Assembly: GCF_000292245.2 (NCBI RefSeq)
Contig: NZ_ALPT02000024.1
Location: 1 to 55,219 of the forward strand
DNA length: 55,219 bases
Direction of reading: 5' to 3'
DNA from: Alkalihalobacillus alcalophilus ATCC 27647 = CGMCC 1.3604
GTDB taxonomy: Bacteria; Bacillota; Bacilli; Bacillales; Bacillaceae_D
The notes under the pieces are model-generated. The model did not search any database. It was not told the origin of the DNA and saw only the letters and a program-made list of their open reading frames with translations. The position numbers were made by a program, and so were the translations under genes. Each line of letters begins with the position of its first letter. Positions within the stretch are counted from its first letter, which is position 1. Below, in pieces: positions 27,110-35,720 of this stretch.

Positions 27110-27160
27110 TAGTGCATTACTGTTGTAATGTACTATACTTTAATTTACCAAAAAATACAA
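27110..27160 (-). promoter_or_regulatory. Operon promoter overlapped by a YtrA-type operator
   Basis: The minus-strand promoter has -35 TTGTAT (27155-27160), a 17-bp spacer and -10 TATAGT (27132-27137). The palindrome TAGTGCATTAC-tgtt-GTAATGTACTA (27110-27135), with one mismatch between arms, covers the -10 box and the start of transcription. This fits autorepression by the GntR protein. Confidence 0.75.
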
Positions 27161-27292
27161 TATACATTTACAAAATTAATGCAAATGACCAAAATTCCGT
27201 TTTACAGAATAATTGTATATATTACATCTGAGAAATTAAGACTTAACAACGAAAAATAAAAAATTATTATACAACAGAAAAATAATCCTTCT

Positions 27293-27316
27293 ATTATAAC
27301 AATCATCTGTTATAAT
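27293..27316 (+). promoter_or_regulatory. Perfect inverted repeat containing the cstA -10 box
   Basis: ATTATAACA and TGTTATAAT are exact complements across a six-base loop, and the right arm ends in TATAAT (27311-27316), a likely -10 box. It may be an operator for an unknown regulator. The leader from 27317 to 27466 holds a T-rich 18-codon frame (from ATG 27376) without a good ribosome site, which I do not count as a gene. Confidence 0.5.
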
Positions 27317-27432
27317 ATTCTTGTAATTAAGTATATTTAGTAGGGAGGTTACGTTTTACTAAAAGTACTTTAAGGATGGTTAGTTTGTTTTTTCCTTGTC
27401 GTTCTTTTATTTTTTCTTTATTACGCCACTAA

Positions 27433-27448
27433 AAGTAACCGCTTACAA
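27433..27448. promoter_or_regulatory. cre-like site in the cstA leader
   Basis: AAGTAACCGCTTACAA matches 15 of 16 cre positions (A in place of the conserved T at position 2). It ends just before the ribosome site of cstA. Carbon-starvation genes are natural CcpA targets. Confidence 0.55.
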
Positions 27449-27466
27449 ATGGAGGATGATGTTAAC

Positions 27467-28924
27467 ATGATCACTTTTTTTAGTGCTATTATTCTTTTAA
27501 TTATTGCCTATTTTACTTACGGAAAATTTGTTGAAAAACAATTCAGGCCAACTGATGATCGTTCAACCCCGGCATATGCCAATAATGATGGTATCGATTA
27601 TGTTCCTATGCATAAACAAAAAAATGCCCTTATTCAATTATTAAATATTGCTGGTACTGGACCAATTTTTGGGCCAATCATGGGGGCATTGTTTGGACCA
27701 GTAGCTTTTATTTGGATCGTTGTTGGTGCTATATTTGCCGGTGCAGTCCATGATTATTTAACAGGGATGATTTCTATACGAAATCGTGGTGCTCACATTC
27801 CTGAGCTAGCAGGAAGATTTTTAGGGAAATTTTCACGTCATGTCGTCAATTTCTTTGCGTTACTACTCCTTGTTTTAGTTGGAACCGTATTCATTACAAC
27901 CCCTGCATCATTACTTAGTATCGTTACAAATGGCACTGTTGCCGTATGGATTTTCGCTGCATTAATTATCTTGTATTATTTCTTATCAACGATTTTACCA
28001 ATTGATAAAATTATCGGGCGCGTCTATCCATTCTTTGGAGCTATCTTATTATTTGGAACTATAGGTGTTGGAATTGCACTCCTTTTTTCAGGAGCAAAAA
28101 TTCCTGAATTAACTATTGAAAATTTACATCCAGATAATTTACCTATTTTCCCAATTTTATTCTTTACCATAACTTGTGGAGCTTTATCGGGTTTCCATGC
28201 CACACAATCACCTATTATTTCTAGAACAGTAAAGAAAGAATCAGAAGGACGTTATATTTTTTATGGAATGATGATTGCTGAGGCAATTATTGCGATGATT
28301 TGGGCTGCCGCTGCAATGAGTTTATTTCACGGTGAGGCTCTAAACGAGTTAATTGCAGCTGGAACTCCATCTGCCGTCGTAAATGAAGTCTCGATTACGT
28401 TACTTGGTGCCATTGCAGGAACCATTGCTGTATTAGGGGTTATTGTTTTACCAATTACTTCAGGTGATACAGCCTTCCGTGCTGCTCGTTCAATCATTGC
28501 TGATTATTTGAATATTAATCAGAAAAAAACAAGAAATCGTTTAATGATTGCCCTTCCATTATTCGCCATTGCTTATGGACTCATGCAGATCGACTTTAAC
28601 ATTCTTTGGCGCTACTTTTCGTGGGCAAACCAAGCGACTGCCGTCATTGCTCTATGGATAGCAACAATGTATTTATTTGTAAAAGGAAGACAATATATTA
28701 TTTCATTAATACCAGCCTTATTTATGACCTATATGGTTCTCGTCTATATTCTAAACGCACAAATCGGTTTTAATATTGACTTAAATATTTCCTTTATCGT
28801 AGGAATCGTGTTAACAATCTTCTTTGCTATTTGGTTCTTCTGGAAAGCTAATAAAAATAAAAAAGCCGGCTTGCAAGTTGATTTAGAAGTTGATGAAACT
28901 GAAGTAAAAACCAAGTTAAGTTAA
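27467..28924 (+). CDS. cstA: CstA-family carbon starvation (pyruvate/peptide) transporter
   Basis: This 485-residue membrane protein of the CstA family has about a dozen helices. The family N-terminal segment (ADDRS-like, here PTDDRSTPAYANNDGIDYVP) is followed by LLNIAGTGPIFGPIMGALFGP and AGAVHDYLTGM. It imports pyruvate or peptides during carbon limitation by family knowledge. It is shorter than classical CstA (about 600-700), lacking the C-terminal extension. The start ATG at 27467 follows GGAGG by eleven bases. It diverges from the ABC operon and has a cre-like site and an inverted repeat upstream. Confidence 0.88.
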   Translation: MITFFSAIILLIIAYFTYGKFVEKQFRPTDDRSTPAYANNDGIDYVPMHKQKNALIQLLNIAGTGPIFGPIMGALFGPVAFIWIVVGAIFAGAVHDYLTGMISIRNRGAHIPELAGRFLGKFSRHVVNFFALLLLVLVGTVFITTPASLLSIVTNGTVAVWIFAALIILYYFLSTILPIDKIIGRVYPFFGAILLFGTIGVGIALLFSGAKIPELTIENLHPDNLPIFPILFFTITCGALSGFHATQSPIISRTVKKESEGRYIFYGMMIAEAIIAMIWAAAAMSLFHGEALNELIAAGTPSAVVNEVSITLLGAIAGTIAVLGVIVLPITSGDTAFRAARSIIADYLNINQKKTRNRLMIALPLFAIAYGLMQIDFNILWRYFSWANQATAVIALWIATMYLFVKGRQYIISLIPALFMTYMVLVYILNAQIGFNIDLNISFIVGIVLTIFFAIWFFWKANKNKKAGLQVDLEVDETEVKTKLS

Positions 28925-28935
28925 AAGCTAACGAT

Positions 28936-28966
28936 ACCCCACTCCCATCAATAGAGTGGGGTTATT
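28936..28966 (+). terminator. Terminator of cstA
   Basis: The stem ACCCCACTC/GAGTGGGGT is followed by TATTT, eleven bases after the stop codon. Confidence 0.8.
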
Positions 28967-28982
28967 TAATGTAATCTTAGCT

Positions 28983-29060
28983 AGTGGAGTGTCAGCCAAA
29001 CTCTTTTGGGTGCCATTCCTCTCCTTTTTTACACACCTTCCCTGACCAACCACATCCAAC
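28983..29060. repeat. Diverged intergenic repeat, copy B
   Basis: This is the counterpart of 12722-12800, sharing TTTACACACC and CCCTGACCA in the same order and spacing. Both copies are intergenic. Its role is unknown. Confidence 0.4.
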
Positions 29061-29085
29061 TCTTTACCCAAAACTAAAAACACAC

Positions 29086-29116
29086 CAAAAACCCCAGCAC
29101 TTTACTGCTGAGGTTC
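29086..29116 (-). terminator. Terminator of the YknXYZ-like operon
   Basis: On the minus strand AACCTCAGCA pairs with TGCTGGGGTT over a six-base loop and runs into TTT. It lies about 15 bp past the permease stop. Confidence 0.8.
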
Positions 29117-29129
29117 GCTTTTTATCTTT

Positions 29130-30371
29130 TTATTCATAACGCAACGCATCAACTGGTTGCAGTTTTGAAGCTTTAAGTGATGGTAGTATTCCAAAAAGGA
29201 TTCCGACAATCATTGAGAAAACTAACCCTCCAATAATCGCAGGGACGGAAATCATAAATGGCAACATCGTAAACGTCGAAATCAGTTTGGCAATCCCGAT
29301 TCCAAGGCCGATTCCAAAGATCCCACCGATACTCGTTAACACAGTTGCCTCGGTTAAAAATTGGAATAAAATCATATGGCGTTTGGCACCAAGAGCTTTT
29401 TTAATACCGATTTCACGGGTACGTTCTGTTACGGAAACGAGCATTATATTCATAACCCCGATCCCACCAACTAGAAGGGAAATACTTGCAATCCCGGCTA
29501 AGAGAAACGCAAATGTTCGCGTATATGCTGCCATTTCTTCCATAATTCTCTCTAAATTCATGACTGTATAAGATGCTAATTCAGCGTCAACTGGATGTAA
29601 ATCTGCATTTAATAAGTCAGCAGCCATCATCCCTGCTGTTTGAATCGAATCAGAATTGATCGCTTGAACCGCAATTTGAGTTGGGGCATCATATCCGCCA
29701 ACAAGTGGCCAAATTTGTTTCGGTACATATACCTTTGGAGGATACCAGTAATAATAAGAATATTCATCATTGACGTCTTCAGCTCGATCGGTAAAAACGC
29801 CAATTACGCGAAACGGACTGCCCGCTAAATCAATAAAGCTTCCTGGGATAAAGCCTTCTGGAAACAGCTCATCCCTTGCTTCTTCATTAATCATCACGTA
29901 TTGATATTTCCCGTTAAATTCCTCATCCGTAAACTCTCTTCCTTCAACTACTGTGATAGGAAAAAGCTCAAGATACGTTTGATCAACACCATACATTTCA
30001 GGCCATGAGGAATTCGCTAAATGAAACGCTTCGCCGCTCCAAGATTGATGGTAAGTGGAAACCACATTAACTAACGGATCACTTTGAATCATTTCTAACG
30101 TTTCTTCACTGATCGGAGGGGCTGAAATAAAGGACATATCACTCCCCCAATAATCATCCTCACCATATTGATTGTTCTCTTCATATACGACATTAATTGT
30201 ATTGTTTCCCATTCCGACTAAGTCACTTTTTAACGCTTCACTTTGGCCTTCAATTATCGAGACAATCGCAATGACGGCAGCGATCCCGATAATCACCCCT
30301 AGCATCGTTAATAAAGAACGCAACTTATGGGCAAAAATCGATTGAAAAGAGAGCTTAATATTTTCAAACAT
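29130..30371 (-). CDS. yknZ: MacB/YknZ-like ABC permease
   Basis: This 413-residue protein has the MacB layout: helix at about 20-40, a large outer MacB_PCD-like domain (about 45-265), then three FtsX-type helices (about 285-400) with the typical VGGIGVMNIMLVSVTERTREIGIKKALGA segment between helices. It acts with the ATPase and adaptor genes upstream to move a substrate across or off the membrane, as in YknWXYZ of Bacillus subtilis (protection from a toxic peptide). The start ATG overlaps the stop of the ATPase gene. The substrate here is not established. Confidence 0.85.
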   Translation of the reverse strand: MFENIKLSFQSIFAHKLRSLLTMLGVIIGIAAVIAIVSIIEGQSEALKSDLVGMGNNTINVVYEENNQYGEDDYWGSDMSFISAPPISEETLEMIQSDPLVNVVSTYHQSWSGEAFHLANSSWPEMYGVDQTYLELFPITVVEGREFTDEEFNGKYQYVMINEEARDELFPEGFIPGSFIDLAGSPFRVIGVFTDRAEDVNDEYSYYYWYPPKVYVPKQIWPLVGGYDAPTQIAVQAINSDSIQTAGMMAADLLNADLHPVDAELASYTVMNLERIMEEMAAYTRTFAFLLAGIASISLLVGGIGVMNIMLVSVTERTREIGIKKALGAKRHMILFQFLTEATVLTSIGGIFGIGLGIGIAKLISTFTMLPFMISVPAIIGGLVFSMIVGILFGILPSLKASKLQPVDALRYE

Positions 30372-31075
30372 TACACTCTCACCCCATCTTTCCCTTCAAC
30401 CTCTTCTCGCTCTTGTCCGAGAAGTTCACCATCACGAATATAGACGATCCGATCCGCTTTTTCAGCAACTTCCTTATCATGGGTAATCATAATAATCGTG
30501 ACACCTTCTTCATTTAACTCTGCAAACAATTTTAAAATTTGTTCACCCGTTTTTGTATCAAGGGCACCTGTTGGTTCATCCGCTAAAATAAAGCGGGGTT
30601 CATTTACTAACGCACGGGCGATGGCGACACGCTGTTTTTGCCCACCAGAAAGTCGAGTCGGTGAAAAACCAACACGGTCCGCCAATCCGACCTTCCCTAG
30701 TACATCTAACGCCCGCTTTCTTCTTTCCTTTTTCTTAACACCAGCATACACAAGCGGGAGTTCAACATTTTGCAGAGCCGTTAAACGAGGCAATAAGTGA
30801 AAGGTTTGAAAAACAAAGCCAATTTCCTCATTCCGAATTGTGGCTAGCTTCCCTTCACGACCAGCGATCATATCCATCTCATCTAACTGATAACTGCCTT
30901 TAGTCGGTTTATCTAAACAGCCTAAAATATTCATTAATGTCGATTTTCCCGAACCAGAAGGCCCCATAATCGCTAAAAATTCACCTTCTTTTATTTGTAA
31001 ATCTATGTTACGTAAAATCGGTACTTCCTCTTTGCCGATTTTGTATGATTTATTAATATTCTTCAAACTGATCAT
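30371..31075 (-). CDS. yknY: MacB/YknY-like ABC ATPase
   Basis: This 234-residue ATPase has Walker A GPSGSGKST, a Q-loop in FVFQTFHLLP, signature LSGGQKQR, Walker B FILADEPTGALD and H-loop in MITHD. It belongs to the LolD/MacB group and powers the permease encoded immediately downstream. Its ATG overlaps the end of the adaptor gene by 23 bp, showing tight operon structure. Confidence 0.9.
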   Translation of the reverse strand: MISLKNINKSYKIGKEEVPILRNIDLQIKEGEFLAIMGPSGSGKSTLMNILGCLDKPTKGSYQLDEMDMIAGREGKLATIRNEEIGFVFQTFHLLPRLTALQNVELPLVYAGVKKKERRKRALDVLGKVGLADRVGFSPTRLSGGQKQRVAIARALVNEPRFILADEPTGALDTKTGEQILKLFAELNEEGVTIIMITHDKEVAEKADRIVYIRDGELLGQEREEVEGKDGVRV

Positions 31076-32291
31076 ACATTTGGACCTCGCTTCCTTCTTC
31101 TACATTCGAAAATGGTTCAACAAGGAAGTCCTCCAATGAGACACCACTTAGTATTTCAACTAAGCCCATATCAAAGTTCTCTTCACCTAACTCAACGACT
31201 TGTTTATAAGCTAAGTTATTTTCATCGACTTTCCAAACATAAGGCTCTTCTTCCTCACGAACAACGAACCAATCATAAATTTGAACGCCATCAGATGAAA
31301 CAGCTTCTTGCTCCGTATACGGCTCCATATTAACATGAAAACCAATTTCTAACCCTTCATGCTCTTCAATTTGAACCGTAAATGGATAATTCGATGATTG
31401 TGGATTAGAGCCATAATACATATCCATCATTTGATCATCCTCATCAAACCCAACTGGCAGCTTGCCCACATCTGTAATCGTTCCAAACCACTCTTGTCCA
31501 TCATATACTTTTTTCATAATACGGACTTGGCTACCAACCTCTAACGTATCCAGTAAAAATTCATTGACCTGACTTTTAATAAAATAAGATCCCGTAGAGA
31601 CAATTTGAATTAATGGTCCTTGTGTTTGTTCGTTTGTGGCCCCTTCTGCGATATCTTGATTAATCGTTTGGACAATTCCATCCTGTTTTGCAACAACAAC
31701 ATTGGCATTTTCTTCATCATCTTTTTCCAAAGCCGCAATTTGTTTTTGAGTTTGGCCAGCCTCTAAATTACTAACACGTAAATCAAAATTAATTTGTTCT
31801 AGCTCTTCTTCAAACATTTCCTTCTCTTCTTTTGTTTCAGCCTCTTTTATTTGTTTCTCTAATCTTTCTTTTTGTTTTGTCGTCCGGTTAATTTGCATAT
31901 AGGACATTTCAAGTGACATTTTTAATTGATCTAGTTCTAAAGAGTAATCCTCTAGTGGTTCATATTCAAATAAAGGTGTACCTTCTTCAACTGTGTCACC
32001 TTCAGCCACAAAAAGCTCAAGAATTTTCCCGCGCTCAGGCTCATAATAAACACGTTCTGATTTTTCAGGCTCAACCTTTCCTGAATACGTATAGGGCGAG
32101 TATATTTCCATTCCGAACATCATGTCAGAAACAGCCATGGCATATGGCTCCATCTCCCCCCACTCCTCATATTCCCCCCCAGCATTGACGGAATTATTTA
32201 AAGCCATATATGCTCCAAATCCAACTCCACCTAAAGCTAGTACTCCTGCAACCGACAAAGTAACAATTAACCCAACCTTTTTCTTTGACAT
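31053..32291 (-). CDS. yknX: Efflux periplasmic-adaptor-like (HlyD/YknX) subunit
   Basis: This 412-residue membrane-fusion-protein homologue has one N-terminal helix (about 6-30), a lipoyl-like half (GKILELFVAEGDTVEEGTPLFEYEP), a coiled coil (about 115-190), the returning lipoyl half (VVVAKQDGIVQTI) and beta domains. In Gram-positives such adaptors sit on the outer face with the MacB-like permease. The outer part is very rich in Asp and Glu, as seen in alkaliphiles. The start follows AAAAGGGG. It is the first gene of the three-gene operon. Confidence 0.85.
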   Translation of the reverse strand: MSKKKVGLIVTLSVAGVLALGGVGFGAYMALNNSVNAGGEYEEWGEMEPYAMAVSDMMFGMEIYSPYTYSGKVEPEKSERVYYEPERGKILELFVAEGDTVEEGTPLFEYEPLEDYSLELDQLKMSLEMSYMQINRTTKQKERLEKQIKEAETKEEKEMFEEELEQINFDLRVSNLEAGQTQKQIAALEKDDEENANVVVAKQDGIVQTINQDIAEGATNEQTQGPLIQIVSTGSYFIKSQVNEFLLDTLEVGSQVRIMKKVYDGQEWFGTITDVGKLPVGFDEDDQMMDMYYGSNPQSSNYPFTVQIEEHEGLEIGFHVNMEPYTEQEAVSSDGVQIYDWFVVREEEEPYVWKVDENNLAYKQVVELGEENFDMGLVEILSGVSLEDFLVEPFSNVEEGSEVQMYDQFEEY

Positions 32292-32479
32292 ATCCTGACC
32301 CCTTTTGTTTTTCTACTTTTTTCTAATTATAGAAATATTATGTATTATACCTTCTAAATAAGCAATCTATTTTTTCCGGAAAAATAGATTCATATAAAAG
32401 ACGAATCTTGACCATAAAAAGTTTCATCATTTTAAACATTTTTTTAATTTTCTGTTCGTACACTTTGTAGCTGCTTATA

Positions 32480-33318
32480 TTAATTTCTTAATAGAATAAT
32501 TTCAGGACGATTGAATAACCGCTGTGGAATAATGCTATTACCTAACCCACGATGAACGATCATTTTAGAACTTTTACCTGTGTACATCCCTTTTACATAT
32601 TCAGGGAATAACCCTTGATTAGGAGCAATAAGACCACCGTTATTTGGTAATCCAATTTGTCCTCCGTGAGCATGTCCTGATAAAATTAAGTCAACATCAT
32701 ATTCTTGATAAAGAGCAAAAAACTCAGGACGATGAGCTAATAAAATCGTATAATTCTCCGCTTCAATTAATTCATTTTCGAATATAACACTCAAATGTTG
32801 TTCGGTTGTAATTTCTTCTGATTGGTTAGATTGGATAGCCGGATCATCAATTCCAACTATATTTAGTTGTCCTTTTTTCAGATGCACAGTCTTATAATCA
32901 TTCCGCATAACTTCAACACCGATTTGTTCCAGATTCATCTCAAGCTGTCCGAAATCACCTGACCACCACTCATGGTTACCCGTCACAAAATATACTGGTG
33001 CAAGCTCAACTAGCCCTTCCATCAGATGAAGAGGTGCTTCTGATTCTGCTTTTTTCGCATCGATTAAATCGCCCGTAACAACTATCAAATCCGGCTGTAG
33101 CTCTTCTACTCTATTTAAAAGTTTACGTTGCTTGGAACCGAAACTCTTGCTATGTAAGTCGGATAAATGAACAATCTTCAATTCACCAAAATGAGATTGG
33201 TCCAAACCTTCCAGTTCAAATTCGGTCACAACAAGACGATTATTTTGGTCAGATAAAAAGAGAGGCACTCCGATAATGGCCATTAACAGTGCAATTAAAA
33301 GTTTTTTCGTTTAAACAT
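32480..33318 (-). CDS. Metallophosphoesterase, YkuE/YaeI-like (frameshifted at N-terminus)
   Basis: The catalytic fold is intact, with LSDLHS, GDLID, GNHEWW, AHRPEFF and SGHAHGG motifs binding two metal ions. Related enzymes act on lipid or wall phosphates at the membrane. The continuous frame starts at 33283 with half a hydrophobic helix. Adding one base to the run of six T at 33302-33307 joins it to ATG 33318, which has AGGGG eight bases upstream, and gives MFKRKKLLIALLMAIIG, a proper signal anchor. The corrected length is about 279 residues. The IR TCTATTTTT/AAAAATAGA at about 32368-32390 lies downstream and could weakly end transcription. Confidence 0.82.
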
Positions 33319-33557
33319 AGTGTAAACCCCTGACTATTAACTTTTGAAAAATCAAACTACAAATTCCATCACATATCCGACATCCTATCTGATATATTGA
33401 CAAACTTTTCCTCCCTTTAATTCGCCATAACTATTTCATTTCCTTCTCCACAGGCTGTTCATTCTAATTAAATAACTGCCTTTATGAAACAAAATGATCT
33501 AACTTCATTTAACTCTCACAACACTAACCAATACCAAGTGGTCCACATATATAAATA
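33319..33557. other. Intergenic region without a supported gene
   Basis: This AT-rich gap lies between the metallophosphoesterase start and the cutC terminator. I see no open frame with a ribosome site and no clear palindrome. It should hold the metallophosphoesterase promoter. Confidence 0.4.
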
Positions 33558-33593
33558 ACAAATGCCTCTGAGGGATTCCTCAGAGGCATTTGT
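33558..33593 (-). terminator. Terminator of cutC
   Basis: ACAAATGCCTCTGAG and CTCAGAGGCATTTGT are perfect 15-bp arms with a short loop, about 35 bp past the cutC stop. It is symmetrical and could work both ways. Confidence 0.85.
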
Positions 33594-33626
33594 CTACGGC
33601 TAATGAATGCCAATATATATGTTTTT

Positions 33627-34319
33627 CTATTCTTTCAAACTAGTTAAAACTTGTTCAAACGCTTGCTTGTCAAAGCCTTCTGCAAATGAATGATTCAGAC
33701 GCATTGCTTTTCCAAAGTGATATTGTTTGGCCCCTATCCTTTGATGTAATTCTTGAATATTAGCTGATGAAAGACCTGATCCAGGCATAATCGCTGGTCC
33801 ATCCGTTGTAAATGACTGATTCACCAATGCTCGTAGTTGTGATTTACCTTCTTCACAATTAATTTTTCCACCAGAGGTTAAGATTCGTTTCACTTGTTTT
33901 GAATAATTGGCTAATGCTTCATAGGCCGTTTGCTGATTATCGACTTCATCAAAAGCTCGATGAAAGGTAATATCTAAATCAGAAGATAACGCAATAATTT
34001 CTTCTAAAAACTCAGTATCAATCGTTTTATCGTCCTTTAATGCCCCAAAGACGATTCTCTTTCCACCTAGGTTAAGCAATGCTTGAATATCTTCTAATAT
34101 AATTTTTCGATCGGTTTTTGAATAGTTAAAGTGATAAGCGTGTGGACGAATCATCACTTGAACAGGAATGGTTACAGAGCTAAGAACTCGTTTTATCGAC
34201 CCGTAGCTAGGTGTCAGTCCACCTTCTGATATCGCTGAAACAAGCTCTAGCCTTGTCGCCCCAAACTGCTCAGCCTGCATTGCCTCTTGATCATTTTGTA
34301 CAATCACTTCTATTTGCAT
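33627..34319 (-). CDS. cutC: CutC family protein
   Basis: This 231-residue TIM-barrel protein is of the CutC family, once described as a copper homeostasis factor; its true reaction is unsettled. Family blocks are present: LELVSAISEGGLTPSYG near the N-terminus, MIRPHAYHFNYS, HRAFDEVDN, RILTSGGK and MPGSGLSSANI. The start ATG at 34319 follows AGGTGA by six bases; a TTG one codon earlier is less likely. Element copy 2 begins 45 bp upstream. The closest functional neighbours are amino-sugar genes at 36.7-42.4 kb, but it is a separate unit. Confidence 0.9.
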   Translation of the reverse strand: MQIEVIVQNDQEAMQAEQFGATRLELVSAISEGGLTPSYGSIKRVLSSVTIPVQVMIRPHAYHFNYSKTDRKIILEDIQALLNLGGKRIVFGALKDDKTIDTEFLEEIIALSSDLDITFHRAFDEVDNQQTAYEALANYSKQVKRILTSGGKINCEEGKSQLRALVNQSFTTDGPAIMPGSGLSSANIQELHQRIGAKQYHFGKAMRLNHSFAEGFDKQAFEQVLTSLKE

Positions 34320-34363
34320 CAAAGTTCACCTAACTTTAATTATTATCTTTTGAAATATAACTA

Positions 34364-35015
34364 ACTCAACTTTCGCAGCGTATAATTGACCCTTAACCGT
34401 TGATAGAGATTGACTTTAGGGCGATACAAGACTCAAATGGACTTTACATGAACGGTTTAATCGTTGACAGTCTGAACACATCTCTTCGTAGGCTGTTGAA
34501 GGAAATTGTTCACTAAAATGAAGCACTTCGGCTGTCGCTACCAAAACCATACTCCGCGTCCTGCGGGAACCTGGCGAGCCTCCTCGGCAAGCCTTGCGGG
34601 GTCTCGCTCCACGGTTTATTCCCGCGGGAGTCTCCGTATGGTTTTGTCCGCTAAGTGTCGTGGAGATGCTTGATGATATGGCCATTCTCAATCAGCTATT
34701 TTTAACGCAGAAGGACCTTCTTCTTCACTTTGTTGGTTATGGAACTAAATAGGTAGTTGCCACTTGTTTTTTTATTCAATGAGAAAACCGAACCTAGATT
34801 CGATTCCATTATCTAGCGGACAAACAGACACGGAGACTCCCGCAGGAATAAACCGTCTAATGAGACCCCGCAAGCGTGCTGAGGAGGCTCATGAGGTTCC
34901 TGCAGGACGCGGAGTGTCTGTTTGGGAGCGACCGCCGAAGCACATTGTACATTGTATATTTTTTCTTAATGCACAGTTTATTCGTTTGGTTTGATAGTGC
35001 GTTCTCGCTTTTCAA
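34364..35015 (-). mobile_element. Structured non-coding repeat element, copy 2 (truncated)
   Basis: It starts at the inverted end ACTCAACTTTCGCAGCG and reads in the opposite direction to copy 1. It has both hairpins: 34542-34646 (arms CAAAACCATAC/GTATGGTTTTG) and 34821-34924 (arms CAAACAGACAC/GTGTCTGTTTG), flanking a shortened core. It lacks about 100 bp and the second inverted end, so it should no longer move. In the copy 1 direction its order is left end, hairpin, core, hairpin, right end, the same as in copy 1. Two open frames (34416-34691 minus, 34764-34994 plus) cross the hairpins and are not credible genes. Confidence 0.8.
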
Positions 35016-35055
35016 TAAGAAATAAACAAAGACCATTTTTCTGAAAGTGCCATTT

Positions 35056-35700
35056 CTATGATTCTTTTACGACCATTCCAAAAGCTTTCACAAACCCTAT
35101 CGCCTGTTCTGGTGAAATGATACAACCAGCTAGCTGCTCACTAGAAACTGAAATTCGTTCAAATTCACAAGTACTAATGTCGATCCCGTTTAAACGAACC
35201 TCATAAAACGATGCCTCATTTAATTTACTTTTGACAAATTCAACGGCTTCAAATTTTGCCTCAAAAAAATTCGCATGTTCAAGTACCGATTCTTCAAAAA
35301 GAACTTGTTTAAAGTTGGCATGATTAAATTCGACATATGGAGCTAACGTATGATTCATACTCACATGACGAAAATGGGCTTCTGATAAATGGCAGCCGGT
35401 CATTTTGCAATGAATAAACTCGACACGATGAAAAACGGCTTGATTTAATTCCGCATTAGAAAAGTCGCAATGATCAAAAATGACATCGGCACATTCTAAT
35501 AACTCAAAAAAGCTCCCAACAAACGAAACATTTTTAAAAACGCTCTGGTCAAAAAAGACTTTTTCATACTCTTGGACATGAATGACTTGATTTTCAATTA
35601 ATCCATTCTGAATATACTTTTCCTCTTCCAACTGTTCGCTTAAGTTAAGCTCACTCAATACTTTTGGTAGCTTTGGCTTTTGCCGTTTTGTTTTTTTCAC
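35056..35700 (-). CDS. Pentapeptide-repeat protein
   Basis: This 214-residue protein has degenerate A(D/N)LXX-type repeats from about 50 to 185 (for example CDFSNAELNQAVF, VEFNHANFKQVLF, HANFFEAKFEAVEF), which should fold as a right-handed quadrilateral helix. A lysine-rich N-terminus precedes it. Length and C-terminal ISPEQAIGFVKAFG resemble cytoplasmic pentapeptide proteins of Bacillus, and the size is near that of Qnr-type gyrase-protecting proteins, but no specific target is indicated. The start is GTG at 35700 after GGAAGGTGA. It follows the unknown membrane protein gene by 20 bp and may be co-transcribed with it. Confidence 0.82.
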   Translation of the reverse strand: MKKTKRQKPKLPKVLSELNLSEQLEEEKYIQNGLIENQVIHVQEYEKVFFDQSVFKNVSFVGSFFELLECADVIFDHCDFSNAELNQAVFHRVEFIHCKMTGCHLSEAHFRHVSMNHTLAPYVEFNHANFKQVLFEESVLEHANFFEAKFEAVEFVKSKLNEASFYEVRLNGIDISTCEFERISVSSEQLAGCIISPEQAIGFVKAFGMVVKES

Positions 35701-35720
35701 CTAGTCACCTTCCAACACGA

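Noticed and set aside
27376..27432. 18-codon T-rich frame in the cstA leader
   Set aside because: Only a weak AAGG directly touching the ATG; the peptide is a by-product of T runs.
33302..33307. Phase variation at the homopolymers
   Set aside because: Tracts of 6-7 bases are shorter than typical phase-variable runs, and housekeeping yebC is among the affected genes.
34364..35015. A gene for a transposase inside the repeat elements
   Set aside because: No long frame or transposase motif is found in any of the three copies.
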